Shown piece after piece: positions 1 to 11,847 of a DNA stretch of 64,000 bases. Position 1 is the first letter of the stretch; every line of letters starts with the position of its first letter. A model generated the notes under the pieces. The model worked only from the letters and a program-made list of their open reading frames with translations. It was not told the DNA's origin and ran no database searches. Both the position numbers and the translations under genes were made by a program. The DNA is from Datura wrightii (lineage: Eukaryota; Streptophyta; Magnoliopsida; Solanales; Solanaceae): assembly GCA_035772735.1 (NCBI GenBank), contig JASDFA010000003.1, positions 61,376,501 to 61,440,500 on the forward strand, in the 5' to 3' direction.

Positions 1-994
1 CTCTAGATTTTCAGAGCGTGGATCACTGCGGCCAGTTCCAGGTCATGGGTCGGATAGTTCTTTTCGTGCTTCCTCAGCTGTCTGGAAGCATAATCAATTA
101 CCTTTCCACGCTGCATCAGCACACAACTCAGTCCAATGCCTGAGGCGTCGCAATACACCGCATACCCATCTGTTCCCTCTAGCAATGCTAGTACTGGGGC
201 GGAGGTCAATTTGTCTTTCAATTATTGAAAACTCTGCTCACATGCCTCCGTCCACTGAAATTTTGCTGCTTTCTGTGTTAGCTTTGTTAGAGGTGCTGCT
301 ATAGTGGAGAATCCTTCAACAAATCTCCGGTAATACGCTGCTAAACCCAGGAAACTGCGAACCTCGGTCAGAGTGGTAGGTCTGGGCCATGTATTGACCG
401 CCTTTATTTTCTGTGTGTCACCACCCATATACCAGCATCCGACACGATGTGCCCCAAAAAGGCAACTGAGTTCAGCCAAAACTCACACTTAGAAAACTTG
501 GCATATAGCTGACGATCCCTAAGGATCTGGAGTACTGTTCGTAAGTGGTTCTAGTGATCTGTCTCTGAACGAGAATATATCAGAATATCATCGATAAATA
601 CTATCATGAACAGATCCAAATATGGCCTGAATATGCTATTCTTCAGGTCCATAAACTCTGCGGGAGCATTCGTCAGCCCAAAAGACAAGACTAGAAATTC
701 AAAGTGACCATATCTGGTCCAAAAAGCAGTCTTTGGAATGTCCCTCTCACGAACTAGGACCTGCTGGTATCCGGACCTCAGATCTATCTTAGAGAAACAT
801 CTGGCCCCCTGCAACTGGTCAAACAAATCATCTATTCTAGGGAGCGGGTATTTGTTTTTAATCGTTACCTTATTTAGCTGCCGATAGTCTATACATATAC
901 GGAGTGAGCCATCTTTCTTTCTTACAAACAGAACTGGCGCACCCCACGGGGAAGTACTAGGCCTGATAAAGCCTTTGTCGAGAAAATCTTTAAA
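1..994 (-). pseudogene. Tekay element A' pol: RT core and RNase H (broken)
   Basis: Ty3-gypsy polymerase remnant, read right to left. The RT core (826-551) keeps KIDLRSGYQQ, FGLTNAP and the catalytic FIDD, ending at a TAG after TDH. The RT connection (479-222) follows after a frameshift, with RSFLGLAAYYRRFVEGF. RNase H begins at 221 with the first catalytic Asp in YCDASGIGLS. Stops interrupt it after DH, before the RNase H lysine segment and at KI, where tryptophan is normal. The mirror copy at 30268-31248 shares these three stops, so they predate the duplication. The copy runs off the window start. It supplied reverse transcription for element A' and cannot do so now. Confidence 0.9.
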
Positions 995-3046
995 CTACTC
1001 TTTCAACTGTCTAAGCTCAGCTGGTGCCATGCGATACGGGGGAATGGATATAGGTTGAGTCCCTGGCAACAAGTCAATTGCAAAATCTATCTCCCTTTCG
1101 GGAGGGATACCAGGCAACTCATCTGGAAATACGTTAGGGAATTCATTGACCACTGGAACCGACTGAAGAGTCGGAGATTCCACCCGAACGTCCTGGACTC
1201 TAACTAGGTGGTAAATACATCTCTTTTCTATTAATTTTCTTGCCTGAAGGTAGGAAATAAACCTACCTTTTGGCATAGTTGTGCTCCCTTTCCATTCTCG
1301 CACTGCTTCCCCCGGAAAGTGAAATCGGACCGTCTTGGTCCAACATTCTGAATTGGCATAGCATGGCACTAACCAGTCCATACCCATAATGGCATCGAAG
1401 TTGACCATCCCAAGTTCTATTAAGTCTACTGTGGTCTGGCGATCAGCAACCTCTACCGTACATCCCCGGTAAACTCTTTTAGCTGTAATTGAGTCACCGA
1501 CCGGTGTAAGCACTGAAAAGGTATACTGAAGCAATTCTGGTTCGATACCCAACTTTCGGGCCACAAATGGTGTAATATATGACAAGGTAGACCCTGGATC
1601 AATCAATACATGAACAGGGTATGAGCAGATAATCAATATACCTGTGACCACATCGGGAGATGCCTCTGAATCCTGCCTCCCTGGTAATGCATAGGTACGG
1701 CTGGGGCCTGCACCTGGGCCAGAGGCTCCTGATCTACCTCGGCCCCTATTTGCTGAACCTAAGGGTCTGCGCCCTGCTGAGGCTGTTGGAGCTCGTGGCC
1801 CCGCTGATGTTCTATCCAAACTATCCCAGCTACCCTGTCCTCTGGCCAGACAATCTCTCATTAAATGCCCTTCCTGTCCGCAGTAATAGCACCCTGAGAA
1901 GCCTTGCCTGCAGGCTCTAGAATGGGGTCGGTGGCATATAGGACAAGGGTAGGTGCACCCTACTCTGCTCTGCCCTCCGCTGTTGAGGTGATGTTTCTGT
2001 CCGTAAACTGCTACCATACTCTGACTGACTCCGGCGAACAAATCTGCCTCTCTGCTACTGTACCGGAGGTAAAACTCTGGGTGACCTATCTGAAAACCGT
2101 GGTCTCGGCCCCCTAGGAATTTCCCCTGAATCTCAGCGGGTCTGTTTCTACGGCGCCGCTCTGAAGTCGCCTGCTTGTCACCCCGCTGCCGCTGTCTCAG
2201 GCCCTCAATTGTCTGTGTGAAGGCCTGTACCCTGGCTATGTCCATGTCCTCTCTCAAAGTAGCCATCATGCACGTCTCTATGTAGTCTGAATTCAGGCCC
2301 ATAATAAAGCGATGGACTCTGGACGACATGGTGTCCACAAATGCTGGAGCATAGCGAGCTAAGGAGTCAAACTGTAAAGAATACTCATGGACGCTCCTGG
2401 CCCCCTACTCTAAGTGTAAGAACTGGTCCATCTGGGCCTGTCTGACCTCCCAGGGTAAGTAGTGGTCTAGGAAGGCCTCTGAGAAGCTGGACCAAGTAGG
2501 AGGGGCTGCATCCCTTCCCCGAGGTCTCTCCCAACTTTCGTACCACAAAACAACAATATCCCTCAACCGGAACACTACTAATTCCACTAATTCTACTGGG
2601 GTTACATGCATGACTCTAAAGATTCTCTACATTTGGTCCAGAAAGTCCTGAGGGTCCTCCCCTGAATCTGACCCTGTAAACTGAGGGCGTCCCAATACCA
2701 AGAATTCTCTAACCCTGGAACTACCTGGCCCACCTAGACATTCTGCTGCTGCAGGTGGTACTGGCTGACGCTGAGTAGCTAGTATCTGGGTTAACATAAC
2801 CACCGCACTACATAGCTCCTGATCAGATGAAGTGGGTGCAGGAGCTGTGGGAGGCGGTGCTGCCTCAAATGGTGTCTGGCGAGGCGGAGACTGCTGGGAG
2901 GGTCGAGATGACACCTCTGCATCGCCCTCAGACCGGGCTAAATCTGGCTGTAAGTGAGGCATCCTGCTGGTGCCTTCGCCTGCCGCTATATCTAATCTCC
3001 TGCCTATAGCAGGGTGCCACTGATCTGCGATAGTATTTGTAGACAA
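995..3046 (-). pseudogene. Tekay element A' gag-protease-RT N-terminus (broken)
   Basis: Three open stretches of one polyprotein: 3046-2627 (disordered, proline-rich Gag N-terminus, then RPQFTGSDSGEDPQDFLDQM), 2611-2405 (Retrotrans_gag core, WYESWERPRG and FSEAFLDHYLP) and 2338-995. The last is 447 residues. It runs from late Gag through a zinc knuckle CYYCGQEGHLMRDC (CX2CX4HX4C, about residues 150-163), a retropepsin-like VLIDPGST motif and MGMDWL, to the RT entry (PPYRMAPAELRQLKE). TAG stops separate the segments. It is the best-preserved reading frame in the window; the mirror copy in the right arm carries extra stops. Gag packages element RNA and the protease matures the polyprotein. Confidence 0.92.
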
Positions 3047-3230
3047 AGAGGGTGGTAAGTTTCAAAAGAACCAACCCTATACTGTACTGTGTTATGGCAC
3101 GACTAAGTATGAAAGACGGGTAACCATCCTATTATGCCTCGCAACCTCCTGCCTATAGTATGTGGTGCATAACATATCCATAGACAAGACTCTACTTAGC
3201 ACGGCTTGCAGACTCCCTGGGACACGAACT

Positions 3231-3243
3231 GCTCTGATACCAA
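3231..3243 (-). other. Primer-binding site of element A' (tRNA-iMet type)
   Basis: On the minus strand this reads TTGGTATCAGAGC, the complement of the initiator tRNA-Met 3' end used by many plant gypsy elements. It lies directly inside the LTR end at 3245, which fixes the LTR boundary. Confidence 0.9.
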
Positions 3244-4839
3244 GTGTCACGCCCCGCCTTAGGCGGTATGACTGGCACCTGGTGCCCTAGTAAAACCTAG
3301 ACTGCTAACTGGTGAGCCTAAGCACATCTGGAGCCTGGCTAGCTCTAACTCAAATTTAAGGGATCAACGGGCTATATAACGGCTGTAAACACAGCATCCG
3401 GCGACTAGGCCTATAGCCACTTGTATAAAACTTCAGCTAACCAGAAACATACTTACAATGGGGAAACTTATGCGGGCCGACAAGGCTACCATGCTGTCTA
3501 GTTATCTGTAACTTAACAATAGAATACTGAATAACTACGTGACCGGCAAGGTCACCACTACTATCAGACTATGGCCCCACACGGCCAACATAATCAACTG
3601 AATACATATATACATGCACGGCCCCACACGATCGGCTCCACTACCACAAGGAAACATCAGACTGCAAGCATCTAGGAAGTAATAATAGAATTGTCGGGAC
3701 AGGGCCCCGACCTACCCAACTGTAATCAAAGGAAATAGGAGCAACCTCCGACTGTCTAGCTCCAGAGGATAGGAGCTGACAACTCTGCTGACTGGATCAC
3801 GAGGGATCGACTCCTCGTCTATGTGTACTTGCAGGAAAGCAATGCAGCGCCCCCACGGGCGTCAGTACCATAGGTACTGAGCATGTAAAGCAAACTGAAA
3901 TATACAACTGAAATGGGAAACAACAAAAACATGAAATACAAGCAGGAAGTAGCTGAGTCTATCTAGGTGAGGATAACTGAGGAGAGTTTACCTATTCTGT
4001 AACTAAACTGGGCGTACCTGACGACGTGTCGTCCTACTGTCTATCAGTATCTAGTAGCACATATAGATATACATATAAATACACACAATACCTGACCGAC
4101 CCCCATAAGCCGGAAGGTGCCAACCAACAAAACAATCTATTTACCCCTACCCGGGTCTAAACCAACCAAAAATAAGTCACTCCACTTATCTGATAACTTG
4201 TGAGCTCCTCCTACCGGCCCCCTTGGGTACGTAGCTCAGGCCTTGGCCTTTGACAATGAACTGTGTCTGAGTCCGAAGACTCCTGCCTCTGGGAGCAAGC
4301 GCTCAACGGGGTATTCTACTTCTGTATCTGTGACTGAAACTGCCCCTGGGTGTACACACGCAATAGGGTAATTTTATAAAAATCTGTATCTGAAACTGCC
4401 CCCTGCCACAAGCGCACACAGAGTAGTCTGCCCCTGTAAACAGGGTAATCTGGCTCTGCGGAAAGTAAACTGAACTGCCCCTGCAAGTAGGGTAATCTGG
4501 ACCGTATTATTATGGTGGTCAGCCATCATCGTCCTTTAGGCGGACGACATCGCCCAGCTGGGGGCGGTATCTCTGGTATCGACACAGCTATAACCAGGGG
4601 CGGCGGGGATGCTAAAGGGTGCCCACATGCCATAACAAGTCTCAACATGCAAAACACATACACAGCAAGCATGCTCAAATGAAAAATACTAATCATATTC
4701 TCTTCTTTTATTTCAAGGCCAGTCCGTATTAAACAACTGATGCTATATTCTGTTTTACACTGTTTCTGATTGCTGGGCTAACTGCTACTTGGACTTTATC
4801 TGTTTATCTGATTATTATTATCCGTGATCTGAAGCTATA

Positions 4840-5040
4840 TCAGTTTCTAGAGCCATATCTGTTTCTGGAGCTATATCTGTATCTGGAGATGTATCGGTGT
4901 CTGGAGTTATTTCTATATCTGATTACTGATCTGATTATATCTGGATATAACTCACTAATATAGAACATGCCATCTATAACTGGATATAGCTCAATAATGT
5001 AAAATGTGCCATCTATTACCGGATACAGTCTCAACAACTG
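4840..5040 (-). repeat. Degenerate tandem repeats inside LTR A'
   Basis: About three units of 39-45 bp (each with TATAACTGGATA-like sequence) adjoin about five 18 bp units built on CTGTATCTGGAGCTATAT. In translation the short units give the visible SRYRYS-type hexapeptide repeat. The mirror copy is at 26214-26411. Confidence 0.75.
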
Positions 5041-5816
5041 TAATACATACTATCTGTAATCTTGCTAATTCATTATACTGCTTTTACAACTTCCATTCTG
5101 GATATTACATAAGAACATGCTGAGCTACTAGCGGATACCACATTACTATCTGAAATCATCTGACTATCCGTTATTCTGATTATCGCATAATACGTAGTGA
5201 TATACTAGCATGCTTGCTGGAAATTGTACTAAAATAGTTCCTGTACGCTGGGTGTCTATTAATAGACTTTATTCTATTTATTTTCTAGACTGTACTTCCT
5301 GGCTTGCTGAAAGAATAGCTTTACATACCTTGTTTCTGAGTACCCGACTGACCGATGTGATTTCCGTCGGTACTTCTGTTGTTTCTACCAACCACATTCA
5401 TATACATGTCAATTAGAACCGAATACACTAATATTCTGAAAGAAAACGTCACTTTCGATATATTTATAGTCTAAACTTTGGCTTATCGAAAGATGGTTAA
5501 AAACTCGCTATTTCTCAAAAGTCCAGAAGGGAGAAATATTCACTTTAAGGCTAGGAGTATATTGACACTAATTTGGAGCAATTCCACTTACCTTAGTTCG
5601 GTAGCACGATGATTCGCCGGTCGAATTTCGCGAAACTAAATCTGTAGGAATGCTCCTTACTGCTTAATACCTCGGTATTTGGAGTTAATTTGAGTTTGGA
5701 CGGCGTTTGACGGTGTAATCGGAAGGAAACTATCAAGAAACCTCGTCTCCCTCTGTTTTTGCTCGACCTTACTGGAAATTATTTGATATATTTATGAAAT
5801 GAACCGAAGTGGAGGC

Positions 5817-5960
5817 CTTATATACTTGGGCCTTGACAGGGCCAACATGTCATGGAGCCAACGCGGACGCTCCACCTCTGTGACACGTTGCTATCGCGGA
5901 CGGGCTCTGCCCCGGCTCCTTCCGCGATGATTCGACAGGTTACTCTTCCGGTCTTTTCTC
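5817..5960 (-). promoter_or_regulatory. LTR A' promoter: GC-rich block plus TATA box
   Basis: On the minus strand a GC-rich block (repeated CCGCG and GTGACACG words) is followed after about 19 nt by TATATAAGG (5817-5825) and then CACTTCGGTTCATTT. The same arrangement occurs in LTR A at 25310-25440 and 33370-33520, and in Athila-type LTR D. It is the probable Pol II start of the element. Confidence 0.7.
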
Positions 5961-6051
5961 GGGCCTTTTCCTAGCATGTATGGCTTTCAAATTCTCTTAA
6001 CCAACACGCAAATAGGCTATCTATGTGTTGGAAATTTTACGGGGTATAACA

Positions 6052-6806
6052 CATGGTATGTCGGTTAAGTGACGAGTCTCCCAATGTCTATAACATTCAG
6101 ATTTGCATATTCCTTACTCGTGATGATTACCTTATGCATGCATGTTCTAAAAGTAAGGTTTGACTCAATGTTCAACTTTTGATATAAATGTTATGTTCAA
6201 CTTTGAGTCATTCGAGTCAGTCATGATGTTGTAAAGCTAAGCATGGACAGGTCATGATAAGATTTTGATTTCAGAATGAATGCATGTAGACCTTCTACTT
6301 ATACTTGAAAACTTATGATATGTATGAAATGTTTTAAATGATTTACTTTACTAAAGAGGTTTTACTTACCTTGCATACTATGTCATTCCACGTACTGACC
6401 CCATACTTTCTATGTTGCATCATTTCATGATGCAGGATCCGGTTCTCAGGTTCAGCCCCGCTCGAAGTCGCTTATCAGAGTTAGCACCTGCGTGATTGGT
6501 GAGTCCTCATCTTTCGAGGACTAGACTTTTAGCTTCATGTCATATTTCATTTTTTGTATTGTTGTGTTAGTTGGGGGTTTTGTCCCATCAACACGTTTAG
6601 ACTAGAGGCTTTTCAGACATATGTATGCATTAGCTTCAGATGTTATTTTGATGTTATGTTGAATTACACTTCCATTGAGTTATATTGATGATATTCTTCA
6701 GTTTATCGAATGAGTTAGTGGTACACTTATGTCATGGGTTGACTTACGGTCTCTCGGGGTCCCTTGTCCCATGTCTACGATCCGGGTCTACGCTCGGGTC
6801 GTGACA
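6052..6806 (+). mobile_element. 3' portion of a Tekay F-type LTR (left-arm copy)
   Basis: Plus-oriented LTR end: it starts at the A' insertion point (CATGGTATGTCGGTTAAG) and ends GGGTCGTGACA at 6806. It closely resembles the last 750 bp of the solo LTR at 41081-43413, including CGAGTCTCCCA, GTGAGTCCTCATCTTTCGAGG and CTTGTCCC. The 5' part of this LTR would lie beyond A', outside the window. It is inserted in the LTR of element E', of which a fragment follows. Confidence 0.88.
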
Positions 6807-6959
6807 CTAGCTGTACATTAAACAACGGCTCCATCCTACGACCCATTGGTCATTCCTATGACTCATTCCACGAGTCGTCCTGACATAAAAGTTTTAAACT
6901 TTTCTACTGAACACCTTTCAAATCCGGAATCTAGTCTTAGGAACCTTCGAGGTATTACA
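6807..6959 (-). mobile_element. LTR fragment of Tekay element E' (153 bp)
   Basis: Minus-strand LTR start TGTAATACCTCGAAGG at 6959, cut at 6807 by the F-type LTR. It contains degenerate CACGAGTCGT-type words. The entire fragment is absent from the right arm, removed by the 204 bp deletion there, so this arm keeps the older state. Confidence 0.85.
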
Positions 6960-6977
6960 ATATCTCCCTCTTGGGAA

Positions 6978-6993
6978 CATTTATCCTCGAATG
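6978..6993 (-). promoter_or_regulatory. Pre-PPT hairpin of element E'
   Basis: Minus strand CATTCGAGGATAAATG: near-perfect stem CATT(C)/(A)AATG with a GAGGA loop, 18 nt before the LTR start. The purine-rich tract GAGGGAGATAT follows it and would prime plus-strand DNA synthesis. The same hairpin recurs in elements A, F, H and Athila D2. Confidence 0.7.
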
Positions 6994-7199
6994 TGGGTTA
7001 AACATACTGAAAAGCTGGGGAAAGGAACTGCAATCTCAAATACTGAACATCTGAAGTTGAAACTGACAGAGTGACTAACTCCGGCCTAATACATATGACT
7101 GAACTGAATTCATGAATCATACATACATGCTCCGACATGAAAGAAACTGGGGGACATGAATTAAAAATGAAATTGAATAGAGTATTAAGGAGGAATTTG

Positions 7200-7740
7200 G
7201 TACCTCAAGTTGGAACTTGGCCAAAAGGGAAAAGGTGCGGGTATTTAGCCATCATATGTGCTTCGACTTCCGACATAGCTTCCTCAATATGTTGATTTCT
7301 CTACAGAACCTTTACTGAAGATACTCTTTTGTTCCTCAACTTCTGAACCTGATGATCAAGGATTTCCATCGGAACCTCTTCATAGTAAGGCTATCCTTCA
7401 TAGTCCTCCACTAAGTCGGATGTTTTGACCGGTAAGAAATGAGCTGCTTTAGTTAATCTATCTACAACAAGCCAAATAGAGTCATCCTATCGACATGTGC
7501 GAGGCAAACCTATGATGAAATCCATGTTAATCTCTTCCCACTTCCAAGTGGGGATACTAATGTCTTGCAGCACACCTTCTGGTCTTTGATGCTCTACTTT
7601 CACTTGTTGACAATTCGGACACTTAGCCATAAACTCTGCTATGTCCTTCTTCATGTCATTCCACCAATAGACTTCCCGTAGGTCACGATATATATTGGTG
7701 GCACCTACATTATAGAATATCAAGAACCCTGAGCTTCATG
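7200..7740 (-). pseudogene. Element E' integrase remnant fused to pol C-terminus
   Basis: From 7740 leftward: the integrase zinc domain (CPNCQQVKVEHQRPEGV) and the first core segment (INMDFIIGLPRTCR, then DSIWLVVDRLTKAAHFLPVK). At about 7412 the sequence jumps to the polyprotein tail (type II chromodomain-like segment ending in AKY-HLFPFG). The rest of the integrase core, including the second Asp and the Glu of the DDE triad, is deleted. The right arm has the same deletion, so it predates the duplication. Between this and the PPT (6960-7200) is 3' untranslated sequence only. Confidence 0.87.
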
Positions 7741-8475
7741 CAACATCTTCTCCCTCAAATCATCAACGCGTGGAACATAAAAATGACCCTGATATCGAAG
7801 TACACTATCTCCCCCTTGGAAGAAGAACTCTACCTTCTAATTTTGAACCACCTCCTTCACCTTTACCAAAATAGGATCCTCCTCTTTCGTAGCCTTGACC
7901 TCAGTCAGCAAAGAAGATTCTGAGCCATTCTGAACAATGACACCACCATCCATATAATCCACAAGGAGAACTCCTAATCGTGAAAGCCAATGTACATCCT
8001 TCACCAACTCTTTCCTTTTGTCTTCTACATGAGAAACACTCTCCATAGACAGTATGCTAAGGGAATCCACCACTACATTCGCCTTTCCCGGATGATAAAA
8101 GACACTCATATCATAGTCCTTGAGTAGTTCTAACAATCTCCTTTGTCGCAAATTCAAATCCTTCTGGGTGAACACACATTGTAGGCTCTTGTGGTCTGTA
8201 AACACATCCATATAAACCCCATACAAATAGTGTATCCAAATCTTCAATGCGAACACCACCGCTGCCAATTTCAAGTCATGCGTCGGGTAATTCTTATCAT
8301 GAGTCTTAACATGTCTAGAGGCATACACAATGACCTTACCATGTTGCATCAGCGCACACCCAAGACCAACTCTAGAGGCATCAAAATACACAATGAATCC
8401 ATCTATACCCTCACGTAGGTCAATACTGGGGCTCAACTGAGTCAAGTATTTAACACTTGAAAACTCTTCATACAA
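7741..8475 (-). pseudogene. Element E' RNase H and linker
   Basis: 212-residue open stretch (8475-7837) with YFDASRVGLGCALMQHGKVI (first catalytic Asp), THDLKLAAVVFALKIW, and FTDHKSLQCVF, all hallmarks of the gypsy RNase H fold, then the linker toward the integrase. The glutamate usual in THDLELAAV is lysine here. It degraded the RNA strand during reverse transcription. Linker sequence up to the integrase (7741-7836) is frameshifted. The mirror copy is at 22981-23625. Confidence 0.88.
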
Positions 8476-9530
8476 GTATCAGACCATTGAAATTTGATTT
8501 TCTTCTAGATCAGCTTATTTAATGGTGCAAAAATATATCAAAATCCTTTAACAAACCTCCTGTATAGCCAGCTAAACCCAAGAAACTCCTAATATCCGAA
8601 GGACTAACTGCTCTAGGTCGATTCTTCACCGCTTCTATCTTTTGAGAGTCCACCTGCACACCCTCACTTGACACCACGTGGCTAAAATATACTACTAAGT
8701 CCAACCAAAACTCACACTTGCTAAATTTAGAAAACAACTAGCAATCCCTGAGAGTCTGTAGCACTACCCTCAAATGAGTGGCATGCTCCTCCTCGCTCAG
8801 AGAATATATGAGAATGTCATCTATGAATACAATCATGAACATGTCCAAGTATGGCTTGAACACCCTGTTCATCAAATCCATAAAAGCTACAGGAGCATTT
8901 GTTACTCCAGAAGATATAACTACAAACTCGTAGTGACCATACTGATTTCTGAAAGTTATCTTCGGAATGTCACTCTCCCTAACTCTAAGCTAATGGTACC
9001 CAAATTTGAGGTCTATCTTTGTGAAGTACTTAGCACCCTGAAGTTGGTCAAACAAGTCATCAATTCTAGGGAGGGGATATTTGTTCTTGATTGTAACCTT
9101 GTTCAACTATTAATAGTCAATGCACATTCGAAGAGATCCATCCTTCTTTCGAATAAAGACAACTAGTGCACCCCATGGAGACTTGCTAGGTCTGATGAGT
9201 CATTTATCCAGAAGATCCTTCAACTGCTCGTTCAACTCCTTCAGCTCAACTAGAGCCATTCTCTAAGAAGGAATAGATATAGGCTGCATATCGGAAAGAA
9301 GGTTAATGCCAAAGTCAATCTCCCACTTGAGAAGGACTACTGGTAGATCATTTGGGAAGACCTTTGGATACTCACACACTATAGGAACTGATTGGAGATT
9401 CGGGTTTTCAGACGTTGCATCCTTAACCCGAACTAGATGATAAATAAAACCCTTAAAAATCATCTTTCTAGCCTTAAGATAGGAAACAAAGTGACTTACA
9501 ATCAGAACTGAACTACCCTCCCACTCTAGA
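8476..9530 (-). pseudogene. Element E' reverse transcriptase (multiply broken)
   Basis: RT entry at 9463-9263 (LQSVPIVCEYPKVFPNDLP), core at about 9120-8760 and connection at 8737-8519. The core keeps KNKYPLPRIDDLFDQLQGAK and the catalytic FIDD in the mirror frame. Stops at DYQ-, SK- and other glutamine or tryptophan positions split it. The apparent plus-strand reading frame at 8774-9166 is only the antisense shadow of the core. Confidence 0.87.
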
Positions 9531-11118
9531 CTAGCTCACCTGGAAATCGAAACTTTATTGTACGTGTTCTACAATTCACTGAGGCATAACATGCATGAAA
9601 CCAATCCATACAAAAGATAACATTAAAATCAGCCATGTCAAACTCTACTAGATCGACCGAGGTGACTTTTTGAAGGACTGTGATAGGGCAATTTCTGTAT
9701 ACCTATTGAGCTATAACCGAGCCATCGACTAGAGTAGAGACTGAGAAGGGTTCTGATTGGATTTCGGGACTAACTCCGAAACTAATGGAAACATAAGGAG
9801 TCACAAAAGATAATTAGCCACAAGATATAACAATGCGTACACATAAAGATGAAATACTCCCAATATACAGGTGATTACGTTTGGAGAGACCGCTTGCTCT
9901 TGACATGATAAGAGGGCATAAAACATGTTCTGATGCTATCCTCCACCTACACTAATGGATGCACCCTACTAAGAAGGACATGATGCTGGATCCTGCTAAA
10001 CTGGTAGTCTGGGAACGACCATTGCTATCACCCTACATAGCCAAAGGACGATCCCTATGCCTGTACTCGGGTTTCCCACACCCAAAGCAAATATCTGATC
10101 CGACTAGGCACTCTCCTATGTGGTTCTTACCATATTTTCTGTAGACTGGGAAGGTGTGTTCTACTGACATGTCCCTCTGTCCCCTTGAACCTGATGCCCT
10201 ACTCCTTTAATCACCTCGAGATTTGGTTGGAACACTGGCTGATGACGGCGCTAGGGCCGATGACCCCTGGTGGGACTACTAGCAATGTCGGCCACTAAGA
10301 CTCTACTAGGAAAACCCAGAGCTTCCTATCCTAGCCTTCCTAGCCTCTCTCTCTTATTCCTTCATCTGATTTGCCTCTATATACTAGGTGTATATCACTA
10401 ACCGAGAGAAATTGAGATCACTATTCAACATTGGGGTCCTACACTCCTTGACCAAAGAATTTGGGACCCCATACACAAACCTGTTCATACAAGCCTTATA
10501 ATCTGCAACCATCTCTGGAGCATACTTGGATAGCTGGGTGAATTCCAAGGCGTACTCTTGGACAGTCATATCATTTTGCCTCAAGTTTTCGAACTCCTCC
10601 ACCTTTGCCTCCCGCAATTCCCTAGGGAAGAAACTATCTAAGAAGGCTGTCATGAACTCTTCCCAGCTCACGGGAATTGCTCCAACCGCTCTACCATCCC
10701 TCCACTAATGGTACCAAATATAAGCAACCCCCTTTAGCTGATAGGAGGCTAAGTATACGCTCTCTTCTCCCATCATCCCTATAATCTGGGTGATCTTCTG
10801 AATCTCTTCCAAAAACTTATGTGGTTCCTCATCCACTCTCAACCCAAGAAACTCAAGGGGATTCATATTGAGAAAAATCCCTAACTCGAGTTGCTGCTGC
10901 ATTCCCATTTTGGGGAACATGAACCACTGCCTGCTGATTGAACTAAGCGGTCAAGGCCTGAGCCAACAACTGAAAAGTTTTCGTAAACTCGACATGAGAG
11001 ACCTACTCAGGCAAAGGACCTTCTGGTGCTAGCGGGGCCTAATGATGCTCTTCTCCATTTCCATCCTCGTGGCCATTTCCATTCCCGTTCCTTCTTCCAT
11101 TCATGTGGTGTGGAGGCC
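9531..11118 (-). pseudogene. Element E' gag and protease (decayed)
   Basis: Gag core pieces at 10920-10705 (MNPLEFLGLRVDEEPHKFLE) and 10671-10384 (SWEEFMTAFLDSFFPRELRE, EFTQLSKYAPEMV) match the plant Retrotrans_gag domain. Downstream, a degraded zinc knuckle near 10060-10110 has lost its His and last Cys, and the protease region (about 9600-9850) is out of frame. The Arg/Gly/Asn-rich Gag start abuts the D1 LTR at 11118/11119, so the 5' untranslated region and 5' LTR of E' are missing from this side. Confidence 0.82.
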
Positions 11119-11843
11119 GATCTTGGGAAAATTTATAGGCCCAAGTGATACTCAAATGTGGAATTTTAGCCTTGTTTATCTATCAATGTGTATACATTCT
11201 CATGTAAGTGGTAATAAAATGTGAATTTATACTAACCAACATGATTAGCATTGTTTTGCAGGTAAAATGTAATTTTGGGAAGCTTAAATGCATGTTGGAA
11301 GAGATCGGGGTTGGACTCGGATGCGAGCAAGGGACAAGGCATTGGAAAGCATAAAATAAAGGGGCTCCGCGATGGAGCCGTGTCATGCTACCATCACGGA
11401 GGCCTTCTGCCTGGATAGGGAATTTTTGCCCAATTTCCAGAGAGGGTACGCGATAGGTCCGTGGCACGGTAGCATGGATCCGCGTTGAACGCCATGCCAC
11501 GTTGGGCCTTATTCCCTGGACCCCCAGTTTCCAGTGAAGGTCCGCGTCGGTAGCGTGTCACGGAGGCAGTGCTCCGCGATGCACTCCGTGACACGTTGCT
11601 TGTTATTCTGGGAAAAATTCCGACCAGTATAAATAGAACACTTAGGTTCATTTTTCAATATTCTGACTTGGTGGAGCAAGAACGTGGGTTACAGGCAGTT
11701 GAGGGGACGAAATTATCAGGGTTTTTCTCTCTTTCCTTCTTCTTGTATTCAATTGCTTGTACGTTTAACACTCATTTAACGATGTTTAATCCACAAATGA
11801 GTGGCTAATTCATCTTCTTGCTGAGGTTATGAACAATTGTAGT
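11119..11843 (+). mobile_element. Truncated Athila LTR D1' (left arm)
   Basis: Plus-oriented LTR beginning GATCTTGGG at 11119 and running 725 bp, including the promoter, to an abrupt break at 11843. The mirror copy in the right arm is a complete LTR (18920-20338), so this one is missing its 3' half. The break is the inner edge of the inverted repeat and the boundary with the endogenous pararetrovirus. Confidence 0.92.
11540..11650 (+). promoter_or_regulatory. LTR D1' promoter facing the pararetrovirus
   Basis: A GC-rich block with two facing GTGTCACGGAG / CTCCGTGACACG words (about 11553-11596) is followed by TATAAATAG at 11629-11637 and CACTTAGGTTCATTT. A transcript from here would run rightward, antisense to the virus. 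Activity is unknown. Confidence 0.7.
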
Positions 11844-11847
11844 CAAG
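11844..11847. other. 4 bp filler at the inverted-repeat/virus junction
   Basis: The bases CAAG match neither the LTR continuation in the right arm nor the viral RT continuation in the second RT copy (16160-16171). They look like filler DNA added during end joining or a template switch. Confidence 0.6.

Larger units (their letters stand above)
3245..6051 (-). mobile_element. 5' LTR of Tekay element A' (2807 bp)
   Basis: Minus-strand LTR beginning TGTTATACCCCG (at 6051) and ending GGGCGTGACA (at 3245), followed by the tRNA-Met primer site. Its length equals that of the right-arm copy (25200-28006). The bases beyond its start, 6052-6056, read CCATG on the minus strand, the likely target-site duplication. 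It contains a TATA box (TATATAAGG, 5817-5825), a GC-rich upstream block and internal tandem repeats. It was inserted into the 3' LTR of a Tekay F-type element; the flanking pieces of that LTR lie at 6052-6806 here and, in the other arm, at 24445-25199 and 33537-34865. Confidence 0.93.
1..11843. repeat. Left arm of a giant inverted repeat
   Basis: Base 1 pairs with base 31250 and base 11843 with base 19613 of the right arm, in reverse complement. Pseudogene fragments of elements A, E, F and D1 appear in the same order with the same breaks in both arms. Paired coordinates sum to 31251 at the outer end and 31456 at the inner end; a 204 bp segment present here and absent from the other arm explains the shift. 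The arm starts before the window, so its full length is unknown. Identity looks like 96-99% in the stretches I compared by eye. Confidence 0.96.

Noticed and set aside
8774..9166. 130-codon open frame on the plus strand
   Set aside because: It is antisense to the reverse transcriptase core of element E' and its mirror is antisense in the right arm too.
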